Source: Cyclobacteriaceae bacterium (lineage in GTDB: Bacteria; Bacteroidota; Bacteroidia; Cytophagales; Cyclobacteriaceae). From it: a DNA stretch of 64,000 nt. The position numbers and the translations under genes are program-made. Below the pieces are notes generated by a model. The model was not told the DNA's origin, did no database searches, and saw only the letters and a list, made by a program, of their open reading frames with translations. The stretch is from the NCBI GenBank assembly GCA_958296015.1, contig CATQIH010000018.1:119859-183858 (forward strand). Direction: 5' to 3'. How positions within the stretch are numbered: the first letter of the stretch is position 1; each line of letters begins with the position of its first letter. Of this stretch, positions 16,361 through 24,915 are shown piece after piece.

Positions 16361-17137
16361 ATGGACAAACTGAAATTTTATAAGTACCAGGGCACAGGCA
16401 ACGATTTTGTAATCATCGACAATCGTGAAGATGTTTTTGATGCCTCGTGTGCTCCGCTCATCACCCGGCTGTGCGACCGTAAGTTTGGCATCGGTGCCGA
16501 TGGGCTGATCTTGCTCAATAAGCACAAAGGCTATGATTTTGAAATGGTGTATTTCAATGCGGATGCTACCCGCGCCATGTGTGGCAATGGCAGCCGCTGC
16601 GTGGTGCATCTGGCCCACAAGCTGGGCATCATCGCTGATCACACGACCTTTATGGCAGAAGACGGGCCACATGAAGCTTTCATCAAAGACGCACAGGTGC
16701 ATATCAACATGGTAGATGTGCAGGAAATACAAGTGCTCGGAGATGGCTACTTTCTGAATACCGGAACCCGACACTTTGTCAGGCCAGTGTATAATCTGGC
16801 TGAATACGACGTGGTGGGTGTCGGAAAAAATATCAGGTACGATGAAAGATTCCAGCCACAGGGCACCAATGCCAACTTCACAGAGATCATCAGCAACATT
16901 GTGCATATGCGCATCTATGAAAAAGGGGTGGAGGATGAGACTTTATCTTCCGGAACAGGCGTTGTAGCAGTAGCATTGGCACTTTCTGTGGCAGAAAATA
17001 TTGCAAGTCCTGCCACCATCAATACCCGGGGTGGACAGCTATCCGTATCTTTTACTCGGACGGAAGAGGATCATTTTACGGACATTTACATGATAGGCCC
17101 GGCAGAAATGGTGTTTGAGGGCACTGTTTTTGTTTGA
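16361..17137 (+). CDS. dapF: diaminopimelate epimerase (second catalytic Cys reads as Ser)
   Basis: 258 residues from ATG 16361, giving the canonical start MDKLKFYKYQGTGNDF. DapF interconverts LL- and meso-diaminopimelate for lysine and peptidoglycan synthesis, using two cysteines as acid and base. The first is present as Cys74 in 'MCGNGSRC'. The second, normally in a '(A/S)CGTG' motif, is replaced: residues 193-200 read ETLSSGTG, with Ser197 (codon TCC at 16949-16951) in the Cys position. The rest of the fold is intact. Either it is a less active or repurposed enzyme, or there is a single-base error (TGC to TCC). It lies 52 bp upstream of secA. Confidence 0.88.
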   Translation: MDKLKFYKYQGTGNDFVIIDNREDVFDASCAPLITRLCDRKFGIGADGLILLNKHKGYDFEMVYFNADATRAMCGNGSRCVVHLAHKLGIIADHTTFMAEDGPHEAFIKDAQVHINMVDVQEIQVLGDGYFLNTGTRHFVRPVYNLAEYDVVGVGKNIRYDERFQPQGTNANFTEIISNIVHMRIYEKGVEDETLSSGTGVVAVALALSVAENIASPATINTRGGQLSVSFTRTEEDHFTDIYMIGPAEMVFEGTVFV

Positions 17138-17189
17138 TTGCCGGTTTATTTACCTCATTATAACGATAACATAACATCATATTTATCTT

Positions 17190-20100
17190 ATGTTAGATTT
17201 CATATCCAAAGGGATTACCAAAATGTTTGGAAGTAAGTCTGAACGCGACATCAAAGATACCATGCCATATGTGCAACGGACTAACGAAGAATTCGATGCC
17301 CTACAAGCGGTAAGCGACGATGAACTACGCGCCAAGACTTTAGAGATCATGTCGGTGATTAACGAAGACCTCAAAGATATCGACGACCAGGTGGCAGCAT
17401 TTAAACAGCAGTTGGAAGACAATCCGAAGCTGGATATTTCAGAAAAGGAAAGCGTTTTTCTTCGCATAGATAAGCTGGAAGAAGACCGAAACAAAAAACT
17501 GGAAGAAACTCTGCTGAAAGTCTTACCGGCAGCCTTTGCCGTGATGAAAGAGACGGCCCGCCGGTTTAAAGACAATGGCAAACTGGTGGTGACAGCCACG
17601 ATGTTCGACAAACAAATAGCTTCCAAAAAAGCCAATGTCAAAATAGAAGGGGAGCAGGCCACGTGGCTCAGCCAGTGGGATGCAGCAGGTACTACGATCA
17701 CCTGGGACATGCTGCACTACGATGTGCAGCTTATCGGGGGTGTGGTGCTGCACCAGGGCAAAATTGCTGAGATGGCTACCGGTGAAGGTAAAACGCTGGT
17801 AGCTACCTTGCCCGCCTTCCTGAATGCGTTGGCAAAAAGAGGTGTGCATATTGTCACGGTCAACGACTATCTGGCCAAACGCGATAGCGAGTGGATGGCT
17901 CCGCTCTTTGAGTTTCACCACCTCACTGTAGACTGTGTAGACAAGCACCAGCCCAACTCCGATCAGCGTCGCCAGGCATATGCCGCCGACATCACCTACG
18001 GTACCAACAATGAGTTCGGCTTCGATTACCTGCGTGATAATATGTCGCGCTCACCCAAAGATTTGGTGCAGCGCAAGCATCATTACGCCATGATCGATGA
18101 GGTGGATTCTGTGTTGGTAGATGAGGCCCGTACACCGCTCATCATCTCCGGCCCGGTGCCCCGCGGCGATGAGCATGATTTTCAGGAACTCAAGCCGCGT
18201 GTTGCCAGACTGTATGAAGCACAGAAAAAGCTGGTCAATGGCTTTTTGCAGGAAGCCAGGAAGAAGATCGGCGAAGGAAATAACCAGGAAGGGGGCGAAG
18301 CACTGTTTAGAGCCTTTCGTGGTCTGCCAAAATACAAACCGCTGATCCGTTTCCTGAGTGAAACCGGCAACCGCCAGATTTTGCAGAAGACAGAAAACCA
18401 CTACCTGCAAGATAATTCCCGGCATATGCCGGAAGCTGATGCGCCCCTGTATTTTACCATCGAGGAACGCAACAATAACATCAACCTGACAGAAAAAGGC
18501 ATTGACCTGATCACCCAGACCGGCGAAGACCCCAGCTTCTTCATCATGCCTGATATTGGTACTGAAATAGATACGATCGAAAAAAGTGCTGCTATCTCGG
18601 ATGATGATAAGGTGACCAAAAAAGATGAACTCATCAAAGACTATTCTATCAAGTCGCAGCGCATCCATACGGTCAACCAACTGCTCAAAGCATATGCCCT
18701 GTTTGAGCGCGACCAGGAATATATTCTGGTAGACAGCAAGGTGAAGATTGTGGATGAGCAGACGGGCCGTGTGATGGAAGGGCGGCGTTATTCCGACGGC
18801 TTGCACCAGGCCATTGAGGCCAAAGAAAATGTGAAAGTGGAAGAAGCCACCCAGACCTATGCCACGATCACCCTGCAAAACTACTTCCGTATGTACCATA
18901 AACTGGCAGGCATGACCGGTACTGCCGAAACAGAAGCCGGAGAATTATGGGAAATCTACAAACTGGATGTGGTAGTGATTCCTACCAATCGCCAGATTGT
19001 AAGAGACGACCAGCAGGATAAAGTATTCAAGACTGTTAGAGAGAAGTTTAATGCGGTAGTAGACGAGATCAAGGTACTGGTAGAACATGGGCACCCTGTG
19101 CTGGTAGGTACTACTTCGGTAGAGATATCCGAACTGCTCAGCCGTATGCTGAAGCTGCGTAGTATTCCACACCAGGTGCTTAACGCCAAGCAAAACCAGC
19201 GGGAGGCCGAAGTAGTAGCCGAAGCCGGTAAGTCGGGCACGGTGACCATTGCGACCAACATGGCTGGCCGAGGTACGGATATCAAACTGGCACAGGAATC
19301 CAAAAGTGCCGGTGGTCTGGTCATCATCGGTACCGAACGCCATGAATCGCGGCGGGTAGACCGCCAGTTGCGGGGGCGATCCGGTCGTCAGGGCGACCCG
19401 GGTTCTTCGCAGTTTTTTGTATCGCTGGAAGACAGCCTGATGCGTCTGTTTGGTTCCGACCGTATCGCCAAGCTGATGGACCGTATGGGCTTGCAGGAAG
19501 GAGAGGTTATTCAGCACTCGATGGTGACCAGTTCTATTGAGCGGGCACAGAAAAAGGTGGAAGAAAACAACTTTGCCATGCGTAAGCGGCTGCTGGAATA
19601 CGACGACGTGATGAACCAGCAGCGTGAAGTGATCTACAAGCGCAGAAGACACGCTCTGTTTGGCGATCGCCTGCAACTTGATATCATGAACATGCTCTAC
19701 GATACCTGCGAAGACATTGTGATGGGCACCAAAGGCGTAGGCAATTACGATAGCTTCAAACTCACTGTCTTGGGCACGCTGGGACTGGATTTTCCGATAG
19801 AAAGCCAGGAGTTTGACCGTACAGATGAAGGCTCTCTGATAGAAAGATTGTATCAGTATGCCTACAAGCACTATACGGAAAAGAACACCAGGGTAGCGGC
19901 ACACGCAACACCAGTGATCAACAACATTCAGGTGACACGCGGGAATACGGTAGAAAATGTCATGGTGCCGTTCACCGATGGCAAACTCCAGATAGGCGTG
20001 ACAGCCAACCTGCAAAAGTGCGTCGACACGCAGTGCGATGAGTTGATGCAGGCCATGGAACGATCTATCACGCTTTCTATCATCGACCAGAACTGGAAAG

Positions 20101-20567
20101 AGCACCTGCGCGAGATGGACGACCTGAAACAGTCGGTGCAGAATGCAGTGTATGAGCAGAAAGACCCGCTGCTGGTGTATAAGTTTGAGTCGTTTGAACT
20201 GTTCAAGCGTTTTCTGGCAAAAGTGAACGAAGAAACCATTTCTTTCCTGATGAAGGCCGGATTGCCTATTCAGCAGGCAGGTGATCAGGTGCAGGAAGCG
20301 CGGCAGATGCGTAAACCACCACAGCCAACGCTCAAAGAGACGAAAGAGGATACCGGATCAGGATATGGCACCGGCTACCGTCCTTCGCCCAACCGCGACC
20401 GCCCACCTGCTGAACCCACTGCGCCGATACGTTCGGAGAAAGTAGCTGGCAGAAATGATAGGGTAAGCGTACAGTACAGCGATGGAAGTGTTAAGAAAAA
20501 TGTAAAGTACAAAACAGTAGAAGAAGACATCAGAAACAATCGTTGTGTTATTGTAGATGATCACTAA
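17190..20567 (+). CDS. secA: preprotein translocase ATPase SecA
   Basis: 1125 residues, the extended size seen in Bacteroidota. SecA drives Sec-dependent export through SecYEG. Walker A 'MATGEGKTL' is near residue 195 and the DEAD-type Walker B 'AMIDEVDSVLVDEARTPLIISGP' near 300. The preprotein cross-linking domain carries a lineage-type insertion. Motif VI is seen in 'RGRSGRQGDPGSSQFFVSLEDSLMRLF'. The C-terminal tail 'GRNDRVSVQYSDGSVKKNVKYK' lacks the SecB/zinc-binding CXCX8CH motif found in many SecA proteins. Its stop overlaps the following lipoprotein-hydrolase gene by 11 bp. Confidence 0.97.
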   Translation: MLDFISKGITKMFGSKSERDIKDTMPYVQRTNEEFDALQAVSDDELRAKTLEIMSVINEDLKDIDDQVAAFKQQLEDNPKLDISEKESVFLRIDKLEEDRNKKLEETLLKVLPAAFAVMKETARRFKDNGKLVVTATMFDKQIASKKANVKIEGEQATWLSQWDAAGTTITWDMLHYDVQLIGGVVLHQGKIAEMATGEGKTLVATLPAFLNALAKRGVHIVTVNDYLAKRDSEWMAPLFEFHHLTVDCVDKHQPNSDQRRQAYAADITYGTNNEFGFDYLRDNMSRSPKDLVQRKHHYAMIDEVDSVLVDEARTPLIISGPVPRGDEHDFQELKPRVARLYEAQKKLVNGFLQEARKKIGEGNNQEGGEALFRAFRGLPKYKPLIRFLSETGNRQILQKTENHYLQDNSRHMPEADAPLYFTIEERNNNINLTEKGIDLITQTGEDPSFFIMPDIGTEIDTIEKSAAISDDDKVTKKDELIKDYSIKSQRIHTVNQLLKAYALFERDQEYILVDSKVKIVDEQTGRVMEGRRYSDGLHQAIEAKENVKVEEATQTYATITLQNYFRMYHKLAGMTGTAETEAGELWEIYKLDVVVIPTNRQIVRDDQQDKVFKTVREKFNAVVDEIKVLVEHGHPVLVGTTSVEISELLSRMLKLRSIPHQVLNAKQNQREAEVVAEAGKSGTVTIATNMAGRGTDIKLAQESKSAGGLVIIGTERHESRRVDRQLRGRSGRQGDPGSSQFFVSLEDSLMRLFGSDRIAKLMDRMGLQEGEVIQHSMVTSSIERAQKKVEENNFAMRKRLLEYDDVMNQQREVIYKRRRHALFGDRLQLDIMNMLYDTCEDIVMGTKGVGNYDSFKLTVLGTLGLDFPIESQEFDRTDEGSLIERLYQYAYKHYTEKNTRVAAHATPVINNIQVTRGNTVENVMVPFTDGKLQIGVTANLQKCVDTQCDELMQAMERSITLSIIDQNWKEHLREMDDLKQSVQNAVYEQKDPLLVYKFESFELFKRFLAKVNEETISFLMKAGLPIQQAGDQVQEARQMRKPPQPTLKETKEDTGSGYGTGYRPSPNRDRPPAEPTAPIRSEKVAGRNDRVSVQYSDGSVKKNVKYKTVEEDIRNNRCVIVDDH

Positions 20568-21399
20568 CTGGAAAGTATATGGCAGCCGGTTGCTGGTAAG
20601 TGTGTTGATGCTTACGGCAATCGGCTGTGCTAATTTGCAGCAGGAGCGTTCGGTGATGGAAGACATCTTCATCGGTGAACCCAGCAATTTTCATGGCTAC
20701 AAAATGTATTCTTTTGCCTTCAACGACCGGAACTGCCGTGTGGTGGTGCCCCGGAATCCTGCCAAAGGTTATCCCTGGATATGGCGGGCGCATTTCTTCG
20801 GCCATCGTCCGGAAGTAGACCTGGCCCTGCTCTCTCGGGGATTTTTTCTGGCCTATATCGATGTAGGCGACCTGTATGGCAACAAAGAAGCTGTCAACCT
20901 GTGGAACGATTTTTATAAATACCTAGTCAGCGAGTACCGCTTTTCAAAGCAGGTAGTGCTGGAAGGCATGAGTGTGGGTGGCCTGATCGTGTTCAACTGG
21001 GCTACAGAAAATGCCAGAAAGGTAAGCTGCATCTATGCCGATGCTCCGGTGCTGGATTTCAGAAGCTGGCCCGGTGGTTTGCTACAAGGGCTGGGCAGCA
21101 CCGAAGACTGGCAACAGTGCCTGAAAGCCTACAACATGACAGCAGCACAGGCTTCGTCTTTTCAAGACCAGGCCATCAACCATCTGGAACCACTATGGGA
21201 ACAAAAGGTGCCGGTGCTGATCGTCTCAGGAGACCAGGATGACATTGTGCCTTACAAAGAGAATGGTGAGATACTGGCCAGTAGGCTCAAAGAACACGGA
21301 GGCAAAGTAAAAGTGATTTTAAAGAAAGAAAAAGGCCACTCTCACGGCCTGGAAGACCCGCAGCCACTCATCCGGTTTGTGCTGAAATATGCTAAGTAG
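20557..21399 (+). CDS. alpha/beta-hydrolase lipoprotein
   Basis: 280 residues starting inside the end of secA (11-bp overlap, so translational coupling is likely). The lipobox is in 'LTAIGCANLQQ'. The alpha/beta-hydrolase triad can be read as Ser in 'LEGMSVGGLIVFNW' (GxSxG), Asp in 'IVSGDQDDIVPY' and His in 'KEKGHSHGLEDP'. It is probably a periplasmic-side or outer-membrane esterase or acyl hydrolase. The substrate is unknown, and the link to secA is probably only positional. Confidence 0.8.
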   Translation: MITNWKVYGSRLLVSVLMLTAIGCANLQQERSVMEDIFIGEPSNFHGYKMYSFAFNDRNCRVVVPRNPAKGYPWIWRAHFFGHRPEVDLALLSRGFFLAYIDVGDLYGNKEAVNLWNDFYKYLVSEYRFSKQVVLEGMSVGGLIVFNWATENARKVSCIYADAPVLDFRSWPGGLLQGLGSTEDWQQCLKAYNMTAAQASSFQDQAINHLEPLWEQKVPVLIVSGDQDDIVPYKENGEILASRLKEHGGKVKVILKKEKGHSHGLEDPQPLIRFVLKYAK

Positions 21400-21545
21400 T
21401 TATATACAGTACAGGAAAATTATGATCTTGCGCAAGCCCGTCAGACATTTGAGCCAAAAGGAATTCGTCAGTTTTGGCAACCCACTGTATGACATTTTCC
21501 CGCTATCATTACAAATCACTTAGGTAGGCATCTTTTGACGATATA

Positions 21546-22451
21546 TTAGTTGAATGTTTGCCGAAACTCTAATGGAGAAAAGTTCGTCTTGCTTTTAAAC
21601 AACTTGCTAAATGATTGCGAATGTTCAAACCCCAATTCGTAAGCGATTTCACTTGCAGACAAGTCGGTGGTTGAGAGTTTTTCTTTGGCCTTCTCTATTA
21701 GTTTATTGTGTATATGCTGTTGCGTGGTTTGCCCTGTGAGTTGTTTTAGTAAATTGCTTAAATATTTAGTTGAAATATTTAGCGTATTAGCTATATGATG
21801 AACAGTCGGCAGTCCTTTTAAAAGTAAATCTTCGTTGTTGAAGTAGTCCGTTAAGACATCTTCAAGACGATTTAGAACCTTGTCGTTTGTTATTTTTCGG
21901 GTGATGAATTGGCGTTCGTAAAATCGTTGTGAATAAGTAAACAACAGTTCCAGTTGAGCAATGATTACGTTCTGGCTGTGTTTATCAATATTTGTATGGT
22001 ATTCCTGGCTGATGTTTTTTACAATTTCGTTGACGGTGGTTTCTTCTTTTTCTGAAAGAAATAATGCTTCGTTTACCGAATAATCGAAGTACTCGAATTG
22101 CTTGATTTTTTTAGCAAGGGATGCGTTCCAAAGGAAATCGGGATGCAGTAACAAAACCCATCCGGAACGTTCAACTTCTGATGTTATTTCCTGTGCCTGT
22201 AAAATCTGATTTGGTGTCAAGAAGAACATAACGCCTCCGTCAAAATCATATTTTTGCTGTCCGTAAATCAGTTTATTAGCACCCCTTTTCAGGGATACGG
22301 AATAGAAACCAAATACTGCACTTATTCCTGCAGGCTCTTTTACTTGCGTATAATCAACAATGCTAATTAGCGGATGTTCAGGCATGGGAAGTCCCACTAA
22401 CCGATGAAATTCTGTTATGGTGTTTACCCTAATTGGTTTTTTGCTTTTCAC
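21546..22451 (-). CDS. AraC-family transcriptional regulator
   Basis: 301 residues. The N-terminal sensor part (about 1-190, 'YSVSLKRGANKLIYGQQKYDFDGGVMFFLTPNQI') is cupin-like. The C-terminal double HTH is 'TVHHIANTLNISTKYLSNLLKQLTGQTTQQHI' and 'SASEIAYELGFEHSQSFSKLFKSKTNFSPLEFR'. It lies downstream of a small membrane gene and an SDR on the same strand, with a 12-bp gap to the former. The three may form one operon, with the regulator controlling its own oxidoreductase. Confidence 0.88.
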   Translation of the reverse strand: MKSKKPIRVNTITEFHRLVGLPMPEHPLISIVDYTQVKEPAGISAVFGFYSVSLKRGANKLIYGQQKYDFDGGVMFFLTPNQILQAQEITSEVERSGWVLLLHPDFLWNASLAKKIKQFEYFDYSVNEALFLSEKEETTVNEIVKNISQEYHTNIDKHSQNVIIAQLELLFTYSQRFYERQFITRKITNDKVLNRLEDVLTDYFNNEDLLLKGLPTVHHIANTLNISTKYLSNLLKQLTGQTTQQHIHNKLIEKAKEKLSTTDLSASEIAYELGFEHSQSFSKLFKSKTNFSPLEFRQTFN

Positions 22452-22462
22452 TGTTTTATTAA

Positions 22463-22627
22463 TTAAAATTTAAAAGGATATTTCAACCAAATCAATAGTA
22501 ATGCCATGTCAAGAAAAGGAATTTCTACTGCTTGTTCAAAATAATTGTTGATGTGCAAGGTTTCCCAGCCGTGTTTCACACCTAAGAACGCTGAAATTAG
22601 AAGGAAAATCAAGCTGACAATTTTCAT
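22463..22627 (-). CDS. small two-helix membrane protein, apparently a shortened DoxX-like protein
   Basis: 54 residues: an N-terminal helix 'MKIVSLIFLLISAFLGVKHG' and a C-terminal helix ending 'LLLIWLKYPFKF'. From memory of the family, proteins of about 110-120 residues accompany such SDR/AraC sets and share both ends but have a middle pair of helices that is absent here. The gene therefore looks internally deleted in frame. It is separated by 3 bp from the SDR stop upstream and 11 bp from the AraC start downstream. It may be functional or a relic. Confidence 0.6.
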   Translation of the reverse strand: MKIVSLIFLLISAFLGVKHGWETLHINNYFEQAVEIPFLDMALLLIWLKYPFKF

Positions 22628-22630
22628 TAT

Positions 22631-23410
22631 CTATTTTTTCTTTGCTTTCTCTAAAGTTTTATCTATAAAGTTCACAGAAAATTTTGGAGCAAACCGTCCC
22701 ATTAACTTCAATGCTTTTGCCATGCCCGGCAAGATTTCTGATTTATCTTTTAAAATTCCTTGGATAGCAACACCTACCATCTTGTCTACTTTCATTATGG
22801 GTCCGGCACTTTCCGGATCTATGTTTGAAAATGCGTTTTGTAGTGGGGTTTCGGTAGATGGAGGCACCACTTCAAACACCTTTACGTTCGTGCTTTTCAA
22901 TTGTAAACGCAATACTTGAGAATAAGCATGTATACCAGCTTTTGAGGCACTGTAAATCGGTGAGAGCGGAAACGGAATAAATGCCAATCCTGACGAAATG
23001 TTTACGATTGCCGCAGATTTCTGTATTTTCAAATGCGGTAAGAACTGATGAACCATGCGGATTGTCCCTGACAGATTTATGTCAATTTCCCGAGTAATGT
23101 TTTCTAAATCCATACTGGTATCTTGCAAGTCCAGATTTCGCATAATACCGGCATTGTTAATGACGATGTTCAGTGAGGGAAACTTTTCCGTAACCTCCTG
23201 GTATAACCGTTCAATTTCTTTATAACTACTAACATTACTTTGTACAGTATGTATGTTCGGAAATTGTTTTTTGGTCTGCTCCAATTTTAAACTGTCGCGT
23301 CCGGTTACAATAATTTTTGCTGCTCCTTGTTTGGTCAGTTGCTTTACAAATTCTAAGCCGATGCCGCTAGTTCCGCCAGTAATCAGTATTGTGCTATTTT
23401 CTATTTTCAT
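22631..23410 (-). CDS. SDR-family oxidoreductase (DltE-like)
   Basis: 259 residues from ATG 23410 (MKIENSTILITGGTSGIG); an upstream in-frame start adds 8 residues unlike the family. The NAD(P)-binding TGGTSGIG loop, 'NNAG' in 'IVINNAGIMRN', catalytic Ser in 'IVNISSGLAF' and 'YSASKAGIHAY' (YxxxK) are all present. The C-terminal 'PPSTETPLQNAF' is typical of the DltE-like group. It is the first gene of a probable SDR, small membrane protein, AraC operon on the minus strand. Confidence 0.85.
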   Translation of the reverse strand: MKIENSTILITGGTSGIGLEFVKQLTKQGAAKIIVTGRDSLKLEQTKKQFPNIHTVQSNVSSYKEIERLYQEVTEKFPSLNIVINNAGIMRNLDLQDTSMDLENITREIDINLSGTIRMVHQFLPHLKIQKSAAIVNISSGLAFIPFPLSPIYSASKAGIHAYSQVLRLQLKSTNVKVFEVVPPSTETPLQNAFSNIDPESAGPIMKVDKMVGVAIQGILKDKSEILPGMAKALKLMGRFAPKFSVNFIDKTLEKAKKK

Positions 23411-23472
23411 TGTTTCTGTTTTTTGTCTTTGCAAAGTTCAACAGTAATACTGAAAACAGGTGTAGCCAAAAA

Positions 23473-23652
23473 TCAGAATATTGTAGCCAAAAGGTAAACG
23501 GTTCTTATAATCATTCGGTTTGCCTCTGAATCTTTCAATTTCTTTGATAATACCCGGTTTGTAATGTCAGGAATATCATTTTGAATATCCTTAAACTTAT
23601 TGGCACCATGATTTACTAAAATAAGAATCTGTAATTTCCATTTATTGCCGTA
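23473..23652 (-). pseudogene. HxlR-family regulator relic
   Basis: A minus-strand frame reads 'YGNKWKLQILILVNHGANKF', then 'KDIQNDIPDITNRVLSKKLK' and 'IIRTVY'. This is the winged-helix core of HxlR-type regulators (G-KWKxxIL, fxelq..ip.It.r.Ls..Lk). A TGA stops the frame just upstream of the conserved part, no ATG fits, and another TGA cuts it off soon after. The recognition helix region is partly degraded ('DSEANRM'). It is a dead fragment between the SDR operon and the divergent AraC gene. Confidence 0.6.
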
Positions 23653-23847
23653 TAAACCTCATAGTTCGTTTTATCAAGTGTTCAACTAAAAGAAAGATTG
23701 TCTGAATGCTGGTTACCATTATATTAAGCCTGTGCAGAAGTCAGAACAAATTTCTGATGGAAGAAGTTAACTGCTGTACAAGCTAATACTACTTGATCAG
23801 GCTTAAGAGACTGCACCGGAGGAATTTATGTGGCCCTACAATCTAAC

Positions 23848-24783
23848 ATGAACAACGCTATTCCAACATACCAACTCAATGCATTAACCGAGTATGACAG
23901 TGATCGATTGGATGTCTACTTTTTAGAGCATACCAATGAAAAACTAATGGCATCCCTGGATATTCCTTATCGGGGCAATTATTACGGAGTTGGTATTTGT
24001 CTGCGGGGCAGTGCCGAATTCAAAGTCAATTTGGAAACGTATATAATAGAACCGCGTTGTTTGTTGATGAATCCACCGGAAACTATCACACAATGGGCTT
24101 CGGTATCAAACGACTTTGAAACGCTAACGATCTTTTTTACCAAAGAATTTATGACGGCTGGGCGGCATCCCGCTGGGCGGCATCCCGCTGGGCGGCATCC
24201 CGCTGGGCGGCATCCCGCTACGAATGCCATATACCTCGATAACTTTTCATTTTTTGAAATAGCTGCCCAACATGCTTTTCAACTATCGCGCTCCCAATCG
24301 AAAGACATCACAGCATCCCTAACCATGCTACAACAACGATACAACACACCTCATGCGTACCAAAATGAGATTTTAAAGAGTCTCATCGATATTCTACTGT
24401 ACAAAATAGCCTCCATTTACGACCAACACTTGTTGGCTTCCCACACGCAACCGGTGCAAACAAGAAGTCAACTATTGGCTTCTGAATTTAAGAAACTTGT
24501 TCATAGTCACTTCTTAGCAGAGAGGAGTTTGACATTTTACGCCCAAAGACTTTTTATAACTTCCAAGCACCTCACCGAAACCGTCAAGGAAGTAACGGGT
24601 AAAACGGCGGGTCAGTGGATAGCCGACGCAGTAATACTTGAAGCCAAGGTGTTGCTGCAAAACCCTTCATTAACCATTGCTCAAATTGCTGATGCTCTTC
24701 ATTTTGCCGATCAATCTACCTTTGGCAAGTTTTTCAAAAAAAGTACAGAACTTTCTCCGATGGCGTACAAACAAAGTCTATAG
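23848..24783 (+). CDS. AraC-family regulator with in-frame pentapeptide repeat
   Basis: 311 residues from ATG 23848; an in-frame GTG at 23830 is an alternative. The N-terminal half is a cupin-like sensor ('GVGICLRGSAEFKVNLETYIIEPRCLLMNPPETI'). The C-terminal half carries the AraC HTH pair ('LTFYAQRLFITSKHLTETVKEVTGKTAGQWI', 'TIAQIADALHFADQSTFGKFFKKSTELSPMAYK'). Inside the sensor domain, four identical 15-bp units encode AGRHP four times. A 7-codon leader frame (ATG at 23828) ends in a TGA that overlaps the ATG (ATGA). The NmrA-type gene downstream is a likely target. Confidence 0.85.
   Translation: MNNAIPTYQLNALTEYDSDRLDVYFLEHTNEKLMASLDIPYRGNYYGVGICLRGSAEFKVNLETYIIEPRCLLMNPPETITQWASVSNDFETLTIFFTKEFMTAGRHPAGRHPAGRHPAGRHPATNAIYLDNFSFFEIAAQHAFQLSRSQSKDITASLTMLQQRYNTPHAYQNEILKSLIDILLYKIASIYDQHLLASHTQPVQTRSQLLASEFKKLVHSHFLAERSLTFYAQRLFITSKHLTETVKEVTGKTAGQWIADAVILEAKVLLQNPSLTIAQIADALHFADQSTFGKFFKKSTELSPMAYKQSL
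24157..24216 (+). repeat. 15-bp x4 tandem repeat inside the AraC gene
   Basis: Four perfect copies of GCTGGGCGGCATCCC in the coding frame, giving AGRHP x4 between 'FFTKEFMT' and 'ATNAIYLDNFSFF'. Because the unit is a multiple of three, unit gain or loss would change loop length without a frameshift. Confidence 0.97.
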
Positions 24784-24849
24784 TCGCTCTTTCCGACTTT
24801 TTGACCAACCTTACCGCCATTTTGCCCTTTCCTACACTTGGGCAATCGC

Positions 24850-24857
24850 TACTTTTG
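24850..24857 (+). promoter_or_regulatory. putative -7 box upstream of the NmrA-type gene
   Basis: TACTTTTG fits TAnnTTTG, 58 bp upstream of the start at 24916 and after the AraC stop codon. No convincing -33 box was identified. Confidence 0.4.
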
Positions 24858-24915
24858 TGTCATACAATATAAGCAAAGTGAAAAAAGCTTTTTTACAGAC
24901 AGAGATAAAAGAATT

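Noticed and set aside
18945..20105. Long open frame on the minus strand opposite secA
   Set aside because: Antisense shadow of the highly conserved secA coding sequence, with no domain likeness.
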